A stretch of 64,000 nt of DNA. It comes from Anagrus nilaparvatae. Its lineage: Eukaryota; Arthropoda; Insecta; Hymenoptera; Mymaridae. The notes under the pieces were generated by a model. It saw only the letters and a list, made by a program, of their open reading frames with translations. It searched no databases and was not told where the DNA came from. Where the stretch lies: NCBI GenBank assembly GCA_022575985.1, contig JAKSXM010000007.1, positions 60,666,501 through 60,730,500 of the forward strand, given 5' to 3'. Both the position numbers and the translations under genes were made by a program. Below are positions 36,685-50,543 of the stretch, piece after piece. The stretch's first letter is position 1. The number at the start of each line of letters is the position of its first letter.

Positions 36685-38728
36685 AGGCTAATTCCATGTG
36701 AAACGTACGTTGACTTGTAGATAGGGTCTTCCGATTGAGCTGTAACTTTGCACAGGTGTTTATACATATAAAATGTCCTCACTCCCCAATTTTTACGTCT
36801 TCAAATCAATTCTAGCCGTCTCTGTGAATTTTTGAAATTTTGGACCGATTTTAAAGCTCCCAGTCACCAATTTTTGCTTCATTATATAAAAGCCTTAAGA
36901 AATGTTAAAAAAATTATTCGAAAATAGGTTTAGATCGGAAATTTCCCTGGCTATCCGAATTTTCAACCCATTTTTTAACATTTTTACGTGGAAAGCCGGA
37001 AAATCGGAAAATGTGAGCCGTCCCGGCTGTAGCTCATAGCTCAAAACCCGTCACTTCAAATAACTTCAAACTGGGGGTGGAGGCAGAGTTTTGCATATAC
37101 TTTCACCTGGTATTAATACGGGTTTGACTTTTTTCACATAGGAAAAAGTTATAACGATAATAAGTGAAATTTTCCGATTTTGAAAGTGCAATTTTAGCTA
37201 AAAAACTATATTTTCATGCAAATTTAGGCAAAAACCGATTTCATATGTAAAATTTATCATAAAATAAACTTTTTTTTTTACTTTTCAAGCCATTTTTTTT
37301 TTATTTAATAAATTTTACAAAATAATGCTGTTTATAAAAAGCTATATTTATACAATTTATTGTATGAGTCTTTCTTTGCCAAAACAGCAATGTTTGACAG
37401 GTTGAGTCGTCGGATCGGCCTCAAAATTTCCCCATGATTTTATAACACTAAGACAGGAAAATCCTGAAATTTTCAGCCCTCTAGGTCTTAAACAGCCCTA
37501 GTTATGCCCAATCAAACTCATTGGGTGGTTCTCAATCAGCGTTGGTGCTTTTTGAGAAAATGCTTTTGGAAAAACCGAAATAACTCTTTTGCCGCCATTT
37601 TTTTTTGAAAAATTTTTTTTTGAATTTACTTCAACCGAAATCCCATCTAACTAGCTATAAAATAGTTTCTATTTCGGCCAATAAGGATCGATTTCAGTTT
37701 GTTTTAGATTATTAAAACACGTTTTCCCATTTTCCGAAGTTTCCCGGGGGTTTTCCGAAAAACTAATGGCAGAAATCGATTTAGTGGGGATTTTCCTACA
37801 TATATACTTTTTCAGAATATTTTTTCAAGCTGTTTTTTATTTTTGTTTAGCATTTTCCCAAAAAGCACCAACGCTGATTGAGAAACACCCAATGAGTTTG
37901 ATTGGGCATAACTAGGGCTGTTTAAGACCTAGAGGGCTGAAAATTTCAGGATTTTCCTGTCTTAGTGTTATAAAATCATGGGGAAATTTTGAGGCCAATC
38001 CGACGACTCAACCTGTCAAACATTGCTGTTTTGGCAAAGAAAGACTCATACAATAAATTGTATAAATATAGCTTTTTATAAACAGCATTATTTTGTAAAA
38101 TTTATTAAATAAAAAAAAATGGCTTGAAAAGTAAAAAAAAAAGTTTATTTTATGATAAATTTTACATATGAAATCGGTTTTTGCCTAAATTTGCATGAAA
38201 ATATAGTTTTTTAGCTAAAATTGCACTTTCAAAATCGGAAAATTTCACTTATTATCGTTATAACTTTTTCCTATGTGAAAAAAGTCAAACCCGTATTAAT
38301 ACCAGGTGAAAGTATATGCAAAACTCTGCCTCCACCCCCAGTTTGAAGTTATTTGAAGTGACGGGTTTTGAGCTATGAGCTACAGCCGGGACGGCTCACA
38401 TTTTCCGATTTTCCGGCTTTCCACGTAAAAATGTTAAAAAATGGGTTGGAAATTCGGATAGCCAGGGAAATTTCCGATCTAAATCTATTTTCGAATAATT
38501 TTTTTAACATTTCTTAAGGCTTTTATATAATGAAGCAAAAATTGGTGACTGGGAGCTTTAAAATCGGTCCAAAATTTCAAAAATTCACAGAGACGGCTAG
38601 AATTGATTTGAAGACGTAAAAATTGGGGAGTGAGGACATTTTATATGTATAAACACCTGTGCAAAGTTACAGCTTAATCGGAAGACCCCATCTGCAAGTC
38701 AACGTACGTTTCACATGGAATTAGCCTG
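36685..38728. repeat. Giant palindrome, arms of about 880 bases
   Basis: The left arm (36685-37567) starts ttggaggctaattccatgtg. The right arm (37852-38728) ends with the complement. Matched words include ctgtaactttgcacaggtgt, ttctagccgtctctgtg, ggtggaggcagagttttgca and aatcagcgttggtgcttttt with their complements. Only scattered substitutions separate the arms. The 284-base loop has no coding frame. I find no certain target duplication and no transposase, so its origin (foldback or large MITE, or an inverted duplication) is open. Confidence 0.85.
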
Positions 38729-38789
38729 GAAGCATTAGTTTTATCTTTACTCGATTTATTTGGATCACATTCCTAATTAAAAAAAATTT

Positions 38790-39180
38790 CTGTTTGGATG
38801 TAACACCAAATTATTTTCCACGAGAGTCCTAGATCAGGAAATTCGTTATTAATGGATTTTTCGAATTTAATACCTAATTTTTGAAAATTTTTTTCCAAAT
38901 TTTTTTGCAACGTAAAATAAAAAAAAAAATGAGATTTTTTTTTTTCATTTTGGAAGCATCAATACCTAATTTTTCCCCACGTTCTAGTTTTAAAAATTTA
39001 TTTCTCATTATTCATCGTATTTTTTGTATTTGAATTTTTTCCGTCAAAATATAAAAAAACTCAATTCTTTTTTTTTTTTATTTATTAACTTTATTATACT
39101 TTTTTTTTTTGTTGATGTAATGTCTAATTTTTTGCACGAGAGTTTTAGTTTTAATATATTTGATGTCACTTTATTTTTCA
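38790..39180. repeat. Diverged tandem repeat of about 157 bases
   Basis: Three copies of a word near gatgtaa..cctaattttt..cacgagagtt.tagttttaa lie at about 38797, 38957 and 39113, each preceded by long A/T tracts. It fills most of the gap between the two giant palindromes. Confidence 0.45.
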
Positions 39181-39282
39181 GATACCTATGATACATAAAA
39201 AAGTAAAAATTTTCAACTCACATAAATATTTTTCATTGCTTAAGGAACCGCAGTGCTAATAACTTTCATTTTTCTGCTAATA

Positions 39283-41308
39283 AGAGACATTCTACAATTG
39301 AGCGATTGACGTCTGCGATCGTGCGCAGCGCTTGCGTTTGGCAGGGAGGCAACTGTTGTAAAAAAATAAATTAAAATAGTGGTAGAGATAGCAGAATAAA
39401 TTAATAATGAAAAATTTAGCAAAATTAATGAAAATAAATAGAAAACATGCAGAATTTATTTTTTTTTATTGTAAAAATTTTACAAATAATAAAAAATAAC
39501 CTTAAAACTATAGAAGTGATTATTTTTATTTATTTAATGAAAATAAGTTTAAGATTAAAAAAAAAAAAATGAACTAAAAAATCAAGAAAAAAAATAGTAG
39601 TTTCAAAACTTTCATTCGTGCCTTCATTCCTCTTTCATCCTCAATGAACTTAGAGAAATCTGACTATCATATTATAATTATAATACTTGTTAAAAGAAAT
39701 AAAGTTTAAAATTTTTGATTCTAAAGTTCTAAGATTAAATTATTTTAATTGATTTTCCTGACTTGATCCTGAAACAGTTTTGTACACTATCTTAGTTATG
39801 TTAACGGTAAGCGAGTACCAGATTCAACTTGGCTTATAAGTTTCTTAAACTTGTAAACCTGAATAGTCCAAGTCTTAAAATTTGTTTCTTCTAGTTCTGG
39901 TGGGTAAACAGAACTAGGAAAAACAAACTCCAAGGCTTTTGAATGTCAGGTTTCTAATTTGACTCCAAAATTTTTAAGATTTGAAAAAAAATCTTCGAGT
40001 CTTCAGATGACTTCTATAAAGCTTTTGAGAATCAATTCTGAACTATAGAAAAATATCAAAATTATTTTTAGCAAGTTCTAATAGGTAAAAAGAACTAGAA
40101 AAAAATAACCCAATTATTCTATCAGTTGCAGTTATGGTTTTGGTTCTGAAACTTTTTCTTATAGTTTTAGTTGTTAAATGGACAAACGAATAAGATATAT
40201 CTTTTACCTTATGAGTTTCTGTATGAATCTGATAACCTGAATACTCCAGTTTTTGTGTTAAATCAGGAACCTGAAATACTGGAGCCTGAAAGTTTATTTT
40301 TTCTGGTTCTTTTGGTCCATCCAAATTAGAAGAAAAAAATTGTAAGACTTGGAGTATTAAGATTATCAGAAACTCATAAGGTAAAAGATATATCTTATTC
40401 GTTTGTCGATTTAACAACTAAAACTATAAGAAAAAGTTTCAGAACCAAAACCATAACTGCAACTGATAGAATAATTGGGTTATTTTTTTCTAGTTCTTTT
40501 TACCTATTAGAACTTGCTAAAAATAATTTTGATATTTTTCTATAGTTCAGAATTGATTCTCAAAAGCTTTATAGAAGTCATCTGAAGACTCGAAGAGTTT
40601 TTTTCAAATCTTAAAAATTTTGGAGTCAAATTAGAAACCTGACATTCAAAAGCCTTGGAGTTTGTTTTTCCTAGTTCTGTTTACCCACCAGAACTAGAAG
40701 AAACAAATTTTAAGACTTGGACTATTCAGGTTTACAAGTTTAAGAAACTTATAAGCCAAGTTGAATCTGGTACTCGCTTACCGTTAACATAACTAAGATA
40801 GTGTATAACAAAACTGTTTCAGGATCAAGTCAGGAAAATCAATTAAAATAATTTAATCTTAGAACTTTAGAATCAAAAATTTTAAACTTTATTTCTTTTA
40901 ACAAGTATTATAATTATAATATGATAGTCAGATTTCTCTAAGTTCATTGAGGATGAAAGAGGAATGAAGGCACGAATGAAAGTTTTGAAACTACTATTTT
41001 TTTTCTTGATTTTTTAGTTCATTTTTTTTTTTTAAATCTTAAACTTATTTTCATTAAATAAATAAAAATAATCACTTCTATAGTTTTAAGGTTATTTTTT
41101 ATTATTTGTAAAATTTTTACAATAAAAAAAAATAAATTCTGCATGTTTTCTATTTATTTTCATTAATTTTGCTAAATTTTTCATTATTAATTTATTCTGC
41201 TATCTCTACCACTATTTTAATTTATTTTTTTACAACAGTTGCCTCCCTGCCAAACGCAAGCGCTGCGCACGATCGCAGACGTCAATCGCTCAATTGTAGA
41301 ATGTCTCT
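39283..41308. repeat. Giant palindrome, arms of about 940 bases, near identical
   Basis: The left arm (39283-40219) begins agagacattctacaattgag. The right arm (40370-41308) ends with the complement. Long blocks match with few differences, including the CpG-rich word cgatcgtgcgcagcgcttgc at 39317 and its complement near 41255. The loop (40220-40369) holds a smaller imperfect inverted pair (gataacctgaatactcc and gagtattaagattatc). The frames at 39240-39422 (minus) and 41169-41396 (plus) share the same peptide because they lie in opposite arms, and 40043-40417 crosses the loop. None looks like a gene. Confidence 0.85.
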
Positions 41309-44300
41309 AACTCTCGAAAAAACGCAGCGTTTTTTGAATTTTTTTACGTTTCAACGTCATTGGCAATTAGTCGAGCAAGAAAAAAAATTCCGCTAGCCCC
41401 AAGCGGAATTCCATTTGCAGCAAAAGGATTTTATTCAGTGTATTTTACATCCGCCAATGTCTCTTCTAATTTACAGAAAATTTTTTAAATATAGAAAAAC
41501 GTTTTTAAAATTATTTTGAAAATTCCTAACCACTAAAGATAAATTTAAGGATATAATTATGTTCTGATAACCAAACGAAAAGTTTCGGCTACTCATAGAA
41601 ATAAATAAGACATTTTTAACTTTTGAAAGAATCGTTTATGGAAGTCAACAAAAGTCAATAAACCAAAATATCCAACAAAAAATCAATATATTAACTTACA
41701 GTTTCTTTCATTTTTTTGTCACAAGATATTTTTTACCTGAAGGTTTTGTATTGTTTACTTCAAAATTTTTTACGGTTAATGACCTTAAGAAATATATAGA
41801 AATTTTTATTTGGTATTTTGATATTTATTTTCTAATAATAAGTATATATTTGCATTTTCAAATTACATTGAAGGTAGTAATATATGGGATATTTTTTTTT
41901 GGAAAGAATATACAAATGGACAATTCTTTCTCAAGCCACCCACTCCGTCCAAAAATGGAGTTATCTTAAAAGTATTTTTTTTTTTATTTTTCTCAAATTT
42001 ATGCAAAAAAGGTCAATTTTGGCCTTTTATTTATCAAATTGGCCTTTTCTATTTTTGTTTTCTTTATTTTCATTTAGAGCCATAAAAGCTTTTTTGGGTC
42101 TAAGAAATGGGCCAGTTATTTTTTTTCTTAGTTAAAATTGTATCTGGACCTAAAATTTACTGCAGAATCTGAATTTGAAATAAAAAACTATACTTTCTAT
42201 TTAAAATTCCTAAGTTGCGTCCTGCATGAGCCCTAAGACCCAAATCTAATGCCCCCCTTAAAACCTAACAAGTTGTATATGAAACATTTTTCGTTATTTT
42301 GCGTTGTTTTCGAGATATTTGTGCATCGTTTAGAATGATTGACCCTGTATAAAAACTGTGCCGGGGATTTCATTGGATTCCATCGAATAGTTCCGTGTTA
42401 TGCAAGCATTTTAAATTAAAAAAAAATTCAAGAATCATTCGTACATATTGTGAAAACATATATTTTTTTTACCATGTGATATTAAAATAATGCATTTTTA
42501 TGTATAAAAATACAATAATCCAACATCAAAAATTACTTCGTGACATAATGAACTGATACCATTATAATACAAACAGAAAAAAAAAGATCTTATATTATTT
42601 TCACACGAAAATATGTAATAGGTATTCGTGCTACATATTAAATTATATGCCAAACATAACTTTTTAATCATATATCAATAAATGTATTTAAAATTCTTAA
42701 AAATAATTTATTATCTTAAATAAAAGATAAATTAAATTATTAAATTATTTATTTTTATAAAAACTTCAAAAACATTCTTAGAAGTCAAATACATCTGTAC
42801 GTATGTCTAAATAAAAAAATATAATAAATTTTAAAAAACCATAATTTATGGTACATATAATTCAAAAAATCTCAAAGAAATTTTTTTTTTTATCAAGATT
42901 TAAAAAAAAAATTTTTTTTCTGTTTTTTTTTTTGAAAATTGATATCATTGATAATTTATGTCGAATTTAAATTTAAATTATTTATTTATTTTTATACGTT
43001 TGAAATATTTAATTTTTATTCATAATTTTTTAAAATTTTAAGCTTTTTTTGTCATAAATTCTAAAATATTTTACCTACAGTTATAAAGAAATGTTTCACG
43101 ATCAAAAATTATGAGGAAATTCAATGATTAAATGTATTCTAGTTCTAATTTATTCACATTTTATTAAGACTCATGTGTAAGAAAAAATTAAAAATAGAGC
43201 AAATTGCATGTAAATCTCAGATAAAGGGTATTATTTTTTTATGACCAATGATTAGTCAGTGATACTAAAATATGTCTTTGCTAGGCACTGATAAAAAAAA
43301 ATGTTTTTGGTTAATCACAATATATTTTTAAATTTTCAGCATGCAACGCTTTTAATTTACAAAAATATTTTTTTTTTAAGACAAAATTTTTATGTTTTAA
43401 ATAGTTTTCGGTTATGGATTAAGCCGAAATTTTTTATCAGAAAAATAGTTAGTAAAATTTTGGGCAACAATTTTCAAAAAATTTAAAATTTTATAACTTT
43501 TAAATAAAGCGAAGTTTCCTTGAACTCTCATGGACGAACAGTCCAAAATAGTAGTTTACCCGACAAGTGTAGGTACAAAGCCTCTTTTTTATTACAAGAA
43601 GACAAAATAATTAAAACAAGCTAATATAAAATATATTACTATCCCGTTTCCAGAAAAGTAAAAAATGATCCAAATCGCAGGTAAATTACCATCCGAGGCT
43701 TCATGGACAAGGGTCGTGTACGATTTTTTCTTTATCAATGGAAATAAAACATTTAAGAAGCCAAAAAATAAGTGTTTTCTGACCGCTGGTAAGAAAAAAT
43801 CTTTGCACCCCTGCTAATAAATAAAATTATGCACAAGCAAACCGAAAAAATTGTTTGTAGTGGTCAAAAATATACGTAAACAAACCAACCGAATCAATGA
43901 ATAATTTTTAACAAAAAGCAAAATATTTGGTGAGAATTTAGAATTAAATATGAAAAATTAATTTTTAGAAAATTCTGTATTTTAGCTGTTACATTAAAGG
44001 AATATGATTTGGAACACATCCAAAAATACACGACCATGTTATAATTTATCCAATAACCTTCTTTGATTACCTGCTTTAATAAAACTTCCTTATTTAAAAA
44101 AAAATTGAAAAAAAAATTAAAAATTAATTAAGTAAAATTCATGACAAATGAATAAAATAAAATTCTATGTGTATTGAATTTGAAGTATTTACTCAATAAA
44201 TATTATAATTAAAAATTCAAGAATGAGAATTCACACAATAGAACAGCAATTAACATATTTTTATAATCGTTTATATATAATTATTGTAAAAATAAATTTA

Positions 44301-47300
44301 CACTGAAGTAACAGTTTTTACGCCACACGAACCTTTTTTTTTTATTTGAATGATTTTTATAAAACTATTTTTAGTACTGTTTAACACTTTATTCAAATAT
44401 TTAATATTCAATTACAAGGAAAGAAAGAATTCCAATGTCATAATTAAGAGAAAAAAGATTTCGAAATCAAATTAAATGATCGTTAATTTATAAACTTGAA
44501 TTTTTTTTGTTTGATGAATATTTCTTTAAAATATTAACACTATTTTTTTGTTGTATAGATTTTGTTTGCTTTTTTAACTATTCGGGTATATTTATTAAAT
44601 GAGAGTTATATTCTGGACAGAAAAATTTTTTTAGCGAAAGTTTCAAGTGATTACCTGTTTGTATTAATTGTGTAAAAATATGGTAGTATACGCCCATTAT
44701 TTTTTATTTGATGATTTAGTTTATGTATACTATAAAACCAAAAATAAACATAGTTTTTAAAATTAATTTATAATTAATTTGACCTTCACCTAATTTATTG
44801 GTATTTTTGTTTGTATTTACAAAAATGTTTACAAGCGCGCGTCGAGCCACCCAAGTCCAATAGGACCATTCATGGACATGCGTAGAGTGATTATTTTTGT
44901 TTTTTAGATTCCTGAAACCTGGGGGTTCATTTTTACCTGATAGTGGAAGATTAATTGTTATTAACAAATTTTAAATAACAATTTACAAAACTTTTTTAAG
45001 GGACAAATAAATTTTATGCAACTTGGCCTGCCGAACCCGCATTTTTTATTTCTGAAGATTAATCCTATAACGACTGATTTTGATATAATTAGAGAAAAAA
45101 GATTTTTAATTTTAAAAAACTTTGCCTGCCTAAGCAGTCGTAAAATTTTGTACACAAGACTAACAAATTTATTAAAAATTTATAAGAAATGAAAATAAAT
45201 TTATTATAATTATATGGCATCATAAACAATCCATTAAAAAAAAAAATAAATAAATTTCTTTATTAAAAATCCGTGTTGCCTCAATAAATAATATGATAAA
45301 TGAGATTAATGGAGCATAAAACTAATATTAGTTTTTGGTATATAATAATAATGAGGGGCGTCTCAAAATATATAAATTTTTAATTAACATATAAATTTTA
45401 TTTTCTTATTTGTATATTAAAAGTTTTTTGATCTTTCGGAGTATATAAAATACATTTTTTATATACCTGATTTCATATATGAGCGAATCCATTTAAAAGT
45501 TCATTTCAAAATTTTTATGTCAAATTTAGGAATATATTTAACTTTTATCAAGATTTTCACATCACTGACGTTTTAGATTTTGTTTTCAATTTTCAAAAGA
45601 TTTCCGATTACAAAAATCATTTTAAAAAAATCTACTTGTGGCAAGTGAATTTTTTTCAGTATAATAATGTTAATAAAATACCAATTAAGTCTGTTTTAGA
45701 ATCCATTTAGAATCATAAAAGAAAAAAGATAAAAATGAGTAAAAATTTATTCAATTATAATTATCTTAGCAAATGAAATTAAAATTTTTGGTAGGATACC
45801 TATAAAAATTTAGTCTACCTTTGTACAGTAATATAGCTAGACTTGGGCCAATTAATAGAGTGCTTGGCGAGGCGTTTGACTCGTAAATGCATGCGGTTAT
45901 AGTTGAAATGTTAACAAAAATTTTCATTTAGCAATGAAGAAAACAAAATCTACTTTAGGTAATAAAATTTTTAAGGAGTGGTGTTCTTAATTAATTAAAT
46001 TTACTTGAATTCATCAATTATTTTTGGGTTTTTCCATATGCAATTTTTCTCTTAAAATCATTAGTGAGAAAAATATTTTTGTGAGACGTACAGCGGTAAA
46101 ATATGACATTTGTATTACTGTTTCATCAAAATACTAAAGCAACATTGAAAATCAATAGAAAATTTATATTTTTGACAAAAAATTGTATACTTTTGTACAA
46201 TAATGATAAATCAATCCATATATAAAAATAATATTTGTTTATTAACAAGAATATATATATATTGTGTTTATATTAAATATATATAAATCAATTATAATTA
46301 CTTATTATAAAATTTTTACTTGAGTTTTACAATTAATAAACTTATGTATAAAATAGATATTACAAAAAAATTAATAGTACATGATAAATGCAATTTTTTA
46401 AAAATTATTTATTATTTTATTTTTTAAAATTATACTAATATACATTGTTTACTATAATAACAAAACATTATTTATATGATTATATTAAAGAAAAATTTTT
46501 CAATTTTATTAGACAAATTGACGATGCATATTTAATAATTTTACATACACTTTTAAATTTCTGTTATTGAATTTTCAAGCAAATTTATTAAAATTAAAGT
46601 AGAATTAGGTATGTACCAATTAATAAATTAACACGATTTTTCGTTACCAAAATGAAAATTAGTTTTTTTAGTTTTTTAACTAATTTTGCTGAGCCGGAAT
46701 TCAGGTGTTAACTTGCGATTGACGAAGAAAAATTATATTTAACAATTGGTCATAAAAAAAGAATATCCTAAACTGCAGTTTCTGTACGGTTATCCTTTAT
46801 TTTTCTGGTCATGGATCCCATAATATTAAAATTAAAATGCGCAGCTATATGAAACTTAAATTTTAATTCGGGCCTTTTGACAGTATTCAAATAGCTATTT
46901 ATTAAACAAGGGATAAAGCATTGTTTTCGGCTTTGCATGCAGTTGTATGCACAAGCGAGCGAGTGCAAACAGCATGAAAAAGTTGAAACCCATATTTTAT
47001 CCCGTGTTCTAAAATATAGTTTTACATATAATGGACAAAAAATCCGTCTCCCTAGAGGAGAAAATAGGCTTTTTGTCCTAGATATGCAAAGAAATTTTAA
47101 TCACATTTTAATTTGTGGAGAAGCTTGGTCCCCAGGGTATTTAGATACCTCCAACCCAATTTAATTTAATTTTATTTATATCCAATGCCTGTGTGAGAAT
47201 ATGTTCGAGAAAATAATGTTCCCTCTTAATGTTAGAAACTACTCGAAGTTTTTTTATAATTCAGTGTGATTTTTTTAGTTTTAATTCATTTCGGACAAAA

Positions 47301-48100
47301 TAGCTACCCAGATTCTATTTGAAGCTTTAGAATTAAATTTTAAATAAAGTTTAATTTTTGTACACATTGATTTAACAGTGTATTCAATTATTTTTTTCCT
47401 ATTAATCTATTAGTCAAAGAAAATATTTTTTAAATTATTTTTTACAAATACACATATCATGTTATTAACATTATTATATAAATAAAAAACCTTAATGAGT
47501 TATCTCGGCTTGTCAAAGATAAATCTAAGCATTAATACACGAAGATTGTCCCGACCTGAATAATCACGCACAAATTGTTATATCATATTAATTATTAAAA
47601 AGTTAATTATCATTGTAATTTTCTATATATTTATTAAATGATAAATTAAACAAGAACAAATTTTTTATTATTTTTTTTTTTAATTGAAAATATTTTTAAT
47701 TAATTTTCTAATTGCTGTTTCAATGTAACATTTTATCAATGAATAAAAATGCGATATTATTTATGAACTTCATTTTAAATGACCCCTCCTTGCAAATATA
47801 CTTTGCATAAATAATGTTTTTTATTTCATGAATTTCTAATGATTGGAGATTTGAAAATAAAGGAGATAAATTTTTTACATACTTTATACCATTCGATGGT
47901 TTTTAATATAAAAATTTGAATAACTTATTAATTTACACTTTAGAAGTTATAAAATAATATGTTGGATGGTAAATTTCAGGATTTTTTGTGCAGTTGTGTA
48001 ATGCATAGTTAAGGGGAGTGGTAGATCTTTTTTTCGTAATCACTTTTTTTTATGATAAAACCAAAAAAAAATTTTTAATGAGTTTATATGTTTTTCAAAG
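41309..48100. other. Intron DNA, long AT-rich stretch
   Basis: No gene supported. Minor items: gaccctgtata near 42343, a word seen at ends of some insect repeats; a family C fragment at 43640-43800; ggcaagtgaatttttttcag at 45644, a lone MITE-like end; a faint tRNA-like word group at 45850-45915; and a 75-codon frame at 46937-47164 in less AT-rich DNA (LPRGENRLFVLDMQRNFNH) of no recognised family, which could be a repeat relic. Confidence 0.4.
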
Positions 48101-48109
48101 ATGCATATT

Positions 48110-48310
48110 GCGGGAACCTACCAGGTGACGGATCCGACAATCTTCACCCCAACTAACCTTATGAGTCTAGTCTCGGGCACTCCAACTTATAACCCCGAGG
48201 CTAGTTGCTTTCGGAGAAGCATTTTTCATAAGATCTACAGGGGCGGTCGCCCCGGGACGCAAGTGCCCGCGTGACCCTAGATATACGCCGATTTTCCTCT
48301 ATCTCTCTCT
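48110..48310. other. GC-rich patch of unknown origin
   Basis: About 200 bases with far higher G+C than everything around it, for example gtcgccccgggacgcaagtg and gttataagttggagtgcccg (minus strand). It ends in a pyrimidine-rich cctctatctctctctaatat run. No frame longer than a few tens of codons and no tRNA or rRNA signature that I recognise. It is probably an end of a transposable element, most likely a non-LTR untranslated region or a SINE, but this is a guess from composition. Confidence 0.4.
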
Positions 48311-49224
48311 AATATTATAATATACATCGAAAGTCGAAATCGAATTTTTTATAGTTCGATTTTTGTATCGAATTTTTTGTCGTTCGATAGTTCGATTTTA
48401 TTTGATGAAATTGTTTCGATTTAGTTATTATATTATTGTATATATAGTTAAGTTATAATGGATAATTAATATGTTTTCCTTTTTCATTATTATACAAAAT
48501 AAAATTATATGCCTTTTTTCCTTTTTATTATCGTATTTTAATTTAATTAAACTAAACTCCGAAAGTCCGAAATGGAAATTCATTCGTCCAGTCACGGGCC
48601 GTCACGGTGTATTATATTAAGATAGAAAACTAACCTAATGAAACCCCAGTGCTTATTGTTTATATGATTCATAAAAATAAAAAAATGTTTGATGATTTAA
48701 TTTTTTTACAATGGATTATTTAGTGTAAATTAAATTTAGGTATTAATATTTTGATATTTCCTAATTAAAAAAAAAGTTATGTAAAAATATATTGTTTAAA
48801 TATATATAGTGAAGTGACTAAAAGTTGTATCTGATTATGTATCTGATGTGTGTATTCTATGATTTTCAAAATTTGAAAATATTTATTTTTTAAAATGTAT
48901 TTAAAAATTTGTTTTATTTGCTACACTTTACCAAGTTAAGATTTTACCAAGTTTGCTACACTATACTAAGATTCTAATGATGAGTTCGAGGATGTGTTAC
49001 TAGAACTTAAACTAGTCCTTAGTTTTTATTTTCTACAGTTTATTACTTTAGTAGAAAAAAATTTTGTTTCAAAAACACTACTGATATTATAAGACTGAAG
49101 AAAATGAATACTCTATAATATTTTAAGAACCAAATAAAAAAAAAAGCTTTCAATTTTCTCAAATGATTATTATAATGGCTATGAAGAAGAAAAAGTAGTC
49201 CTTGTTTTTCTACCCGCTACAGTT
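48311..49224. other. Intron DNA with small cgaatttttt repeats
   Basis: At 48325-48425 the words atcgaattttttgt and gttcgatttt recur in a short degenerate array (tcgaaatcgaatttttta, ttcgatagttcgatttta). The rest is plain AT-rich DNA. Confidence 0.4.
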
Positions 49225-49830
49225 AAATACTTCTAAAATTTTCAAGCTTTTATCTCATTAAGTTATTATAATTATTACATTTCATTTTTTTCACTTTCTC
49301 TGTATCGTTAGGTAAGAATGTTATTAAAATAGAATTTTTTTCTTGTGAATTTATAAATTGGAGCAGACAAAATATTAGGACTAGATTTACTTCTTGCAAG
49401 TCATCATTAGAATCTTTTGAGAAAATTTCAAGCTTTTATCTCATTTGGTTATTAAAATATTGGAGATTTCATTTTCTTTGCTTTCTCTATATCGGTAGGT
49501 AAGAAATTCTTTTAAAACAGAACTTTTTTCTGTTGAAATTATAAACTGAATCAGATAAAATATGAGGACTAGATTTACTTCTTGCAAGTCATCATTAGAA
49601 TCTTTTGAGAAAATTTCAAGCTTTTATCTCATTTGGTTAGATTTCATTTTCTCTATATCGGTAGATAACAAATGTTTTTATATCATTATTATTTGCTGGA
49701 AAATTTTTTAAATGGAGTAGATAAAAAATGTGGACTAGTTTTACTTCTTGTAAGCCATCATTAGTACCTTTGGTTATTAATATTAGAGATTCCAAGAATT
49801 TTCCTTCGTTATAAACTTTTTATACCGGTA
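49225..49830. repeat. Tandem repeat, unit about 187 bases, three copies and a partial
   Basis: The word ttcaagcttttatctcattt is at 49241, 49427 and 49615 (spacings 186 and 188). It is preceded by tttacttcttgcaagtcatc and followed by ttctctatatcggtaggtaa in successive units. Copies 2 and 3 are closest, with a deletion in copy 3. The last unit is partial (tacttcttgtaagccatcat at 49741). Noncoding. Confidence 0.75.
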
Positions 49831-50543
49831 CAAGAGATGTAATAATTTAAGTATATTGAAATTTAAACAATAATTCAAATAAAAACTTTTAAGACAATAT
49901 AAGAGGGTAATATTTTACAAGGCTTAAAATAGATAATAAGTAATACATTTTATGGTTAAAAATATTTTATTCAATTAAATTTCATTATTTTTGATAATGA
50001 AATTTTTTCAAATGATTCAATGTATATTTACTTCTCAGGCTATTTTACTGTATTTTAGAGATAAAATATTTGTTTGTTTTGGTAAAGTATATAGCAAATA
50101 AAAAATTTTTTAAATAGTTTTTAACAATAAATTTTTTCAATATTAAAATATCAACAAAAAGGCATATTTGTTAGAAGACACACATCAGACGCAACTTTTA
50201 GTCACTTCTCTATTTTTTAAATAAAATATCTGAAAATATTAATAAATTTAATTTAAATTAAATAATTCAATGTGTTCATCAAAATTAAATTAAACATTTT
50301 TTTTACAGCCCGGACACACTACTATTTAAAATTAAAATTAAAAATTAAAAAAAATCCGTGAAAGGGGAAGCTACGATTTTAAAATTTATTTATTTATTTA
50401 TTGAGAGTCATTAACAATTTAGGTATGCTTAAGCGAAATAATAAGATCTTCTTAAAAAATTTTTTTTGCTAAAAACTTTTCAAAAATTATAATAAAATTT
50501 TTTTTATTTTATTGAAATATACTTATGTGAAATGAATGAGATC

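Noticed and set aside
40043..40417. 124-codon minus frame
   Set aside because: Runs across the loop of the giant palindrome, with no domain and no splice support.
39240..41396. Frames sharing the peptide MLNFSLLIYSAISTTILIYF
   Set aside because: Again opposite arms of one palindrome. The hydrophobic start looks like a signal peptide, but no continuing exon or family is visible.
46937..47164. 75-codon plus frame in less AT-rich DNA
   Set aside because: No recognised family and no flanking coding signal; kept only as a note in the intron description.
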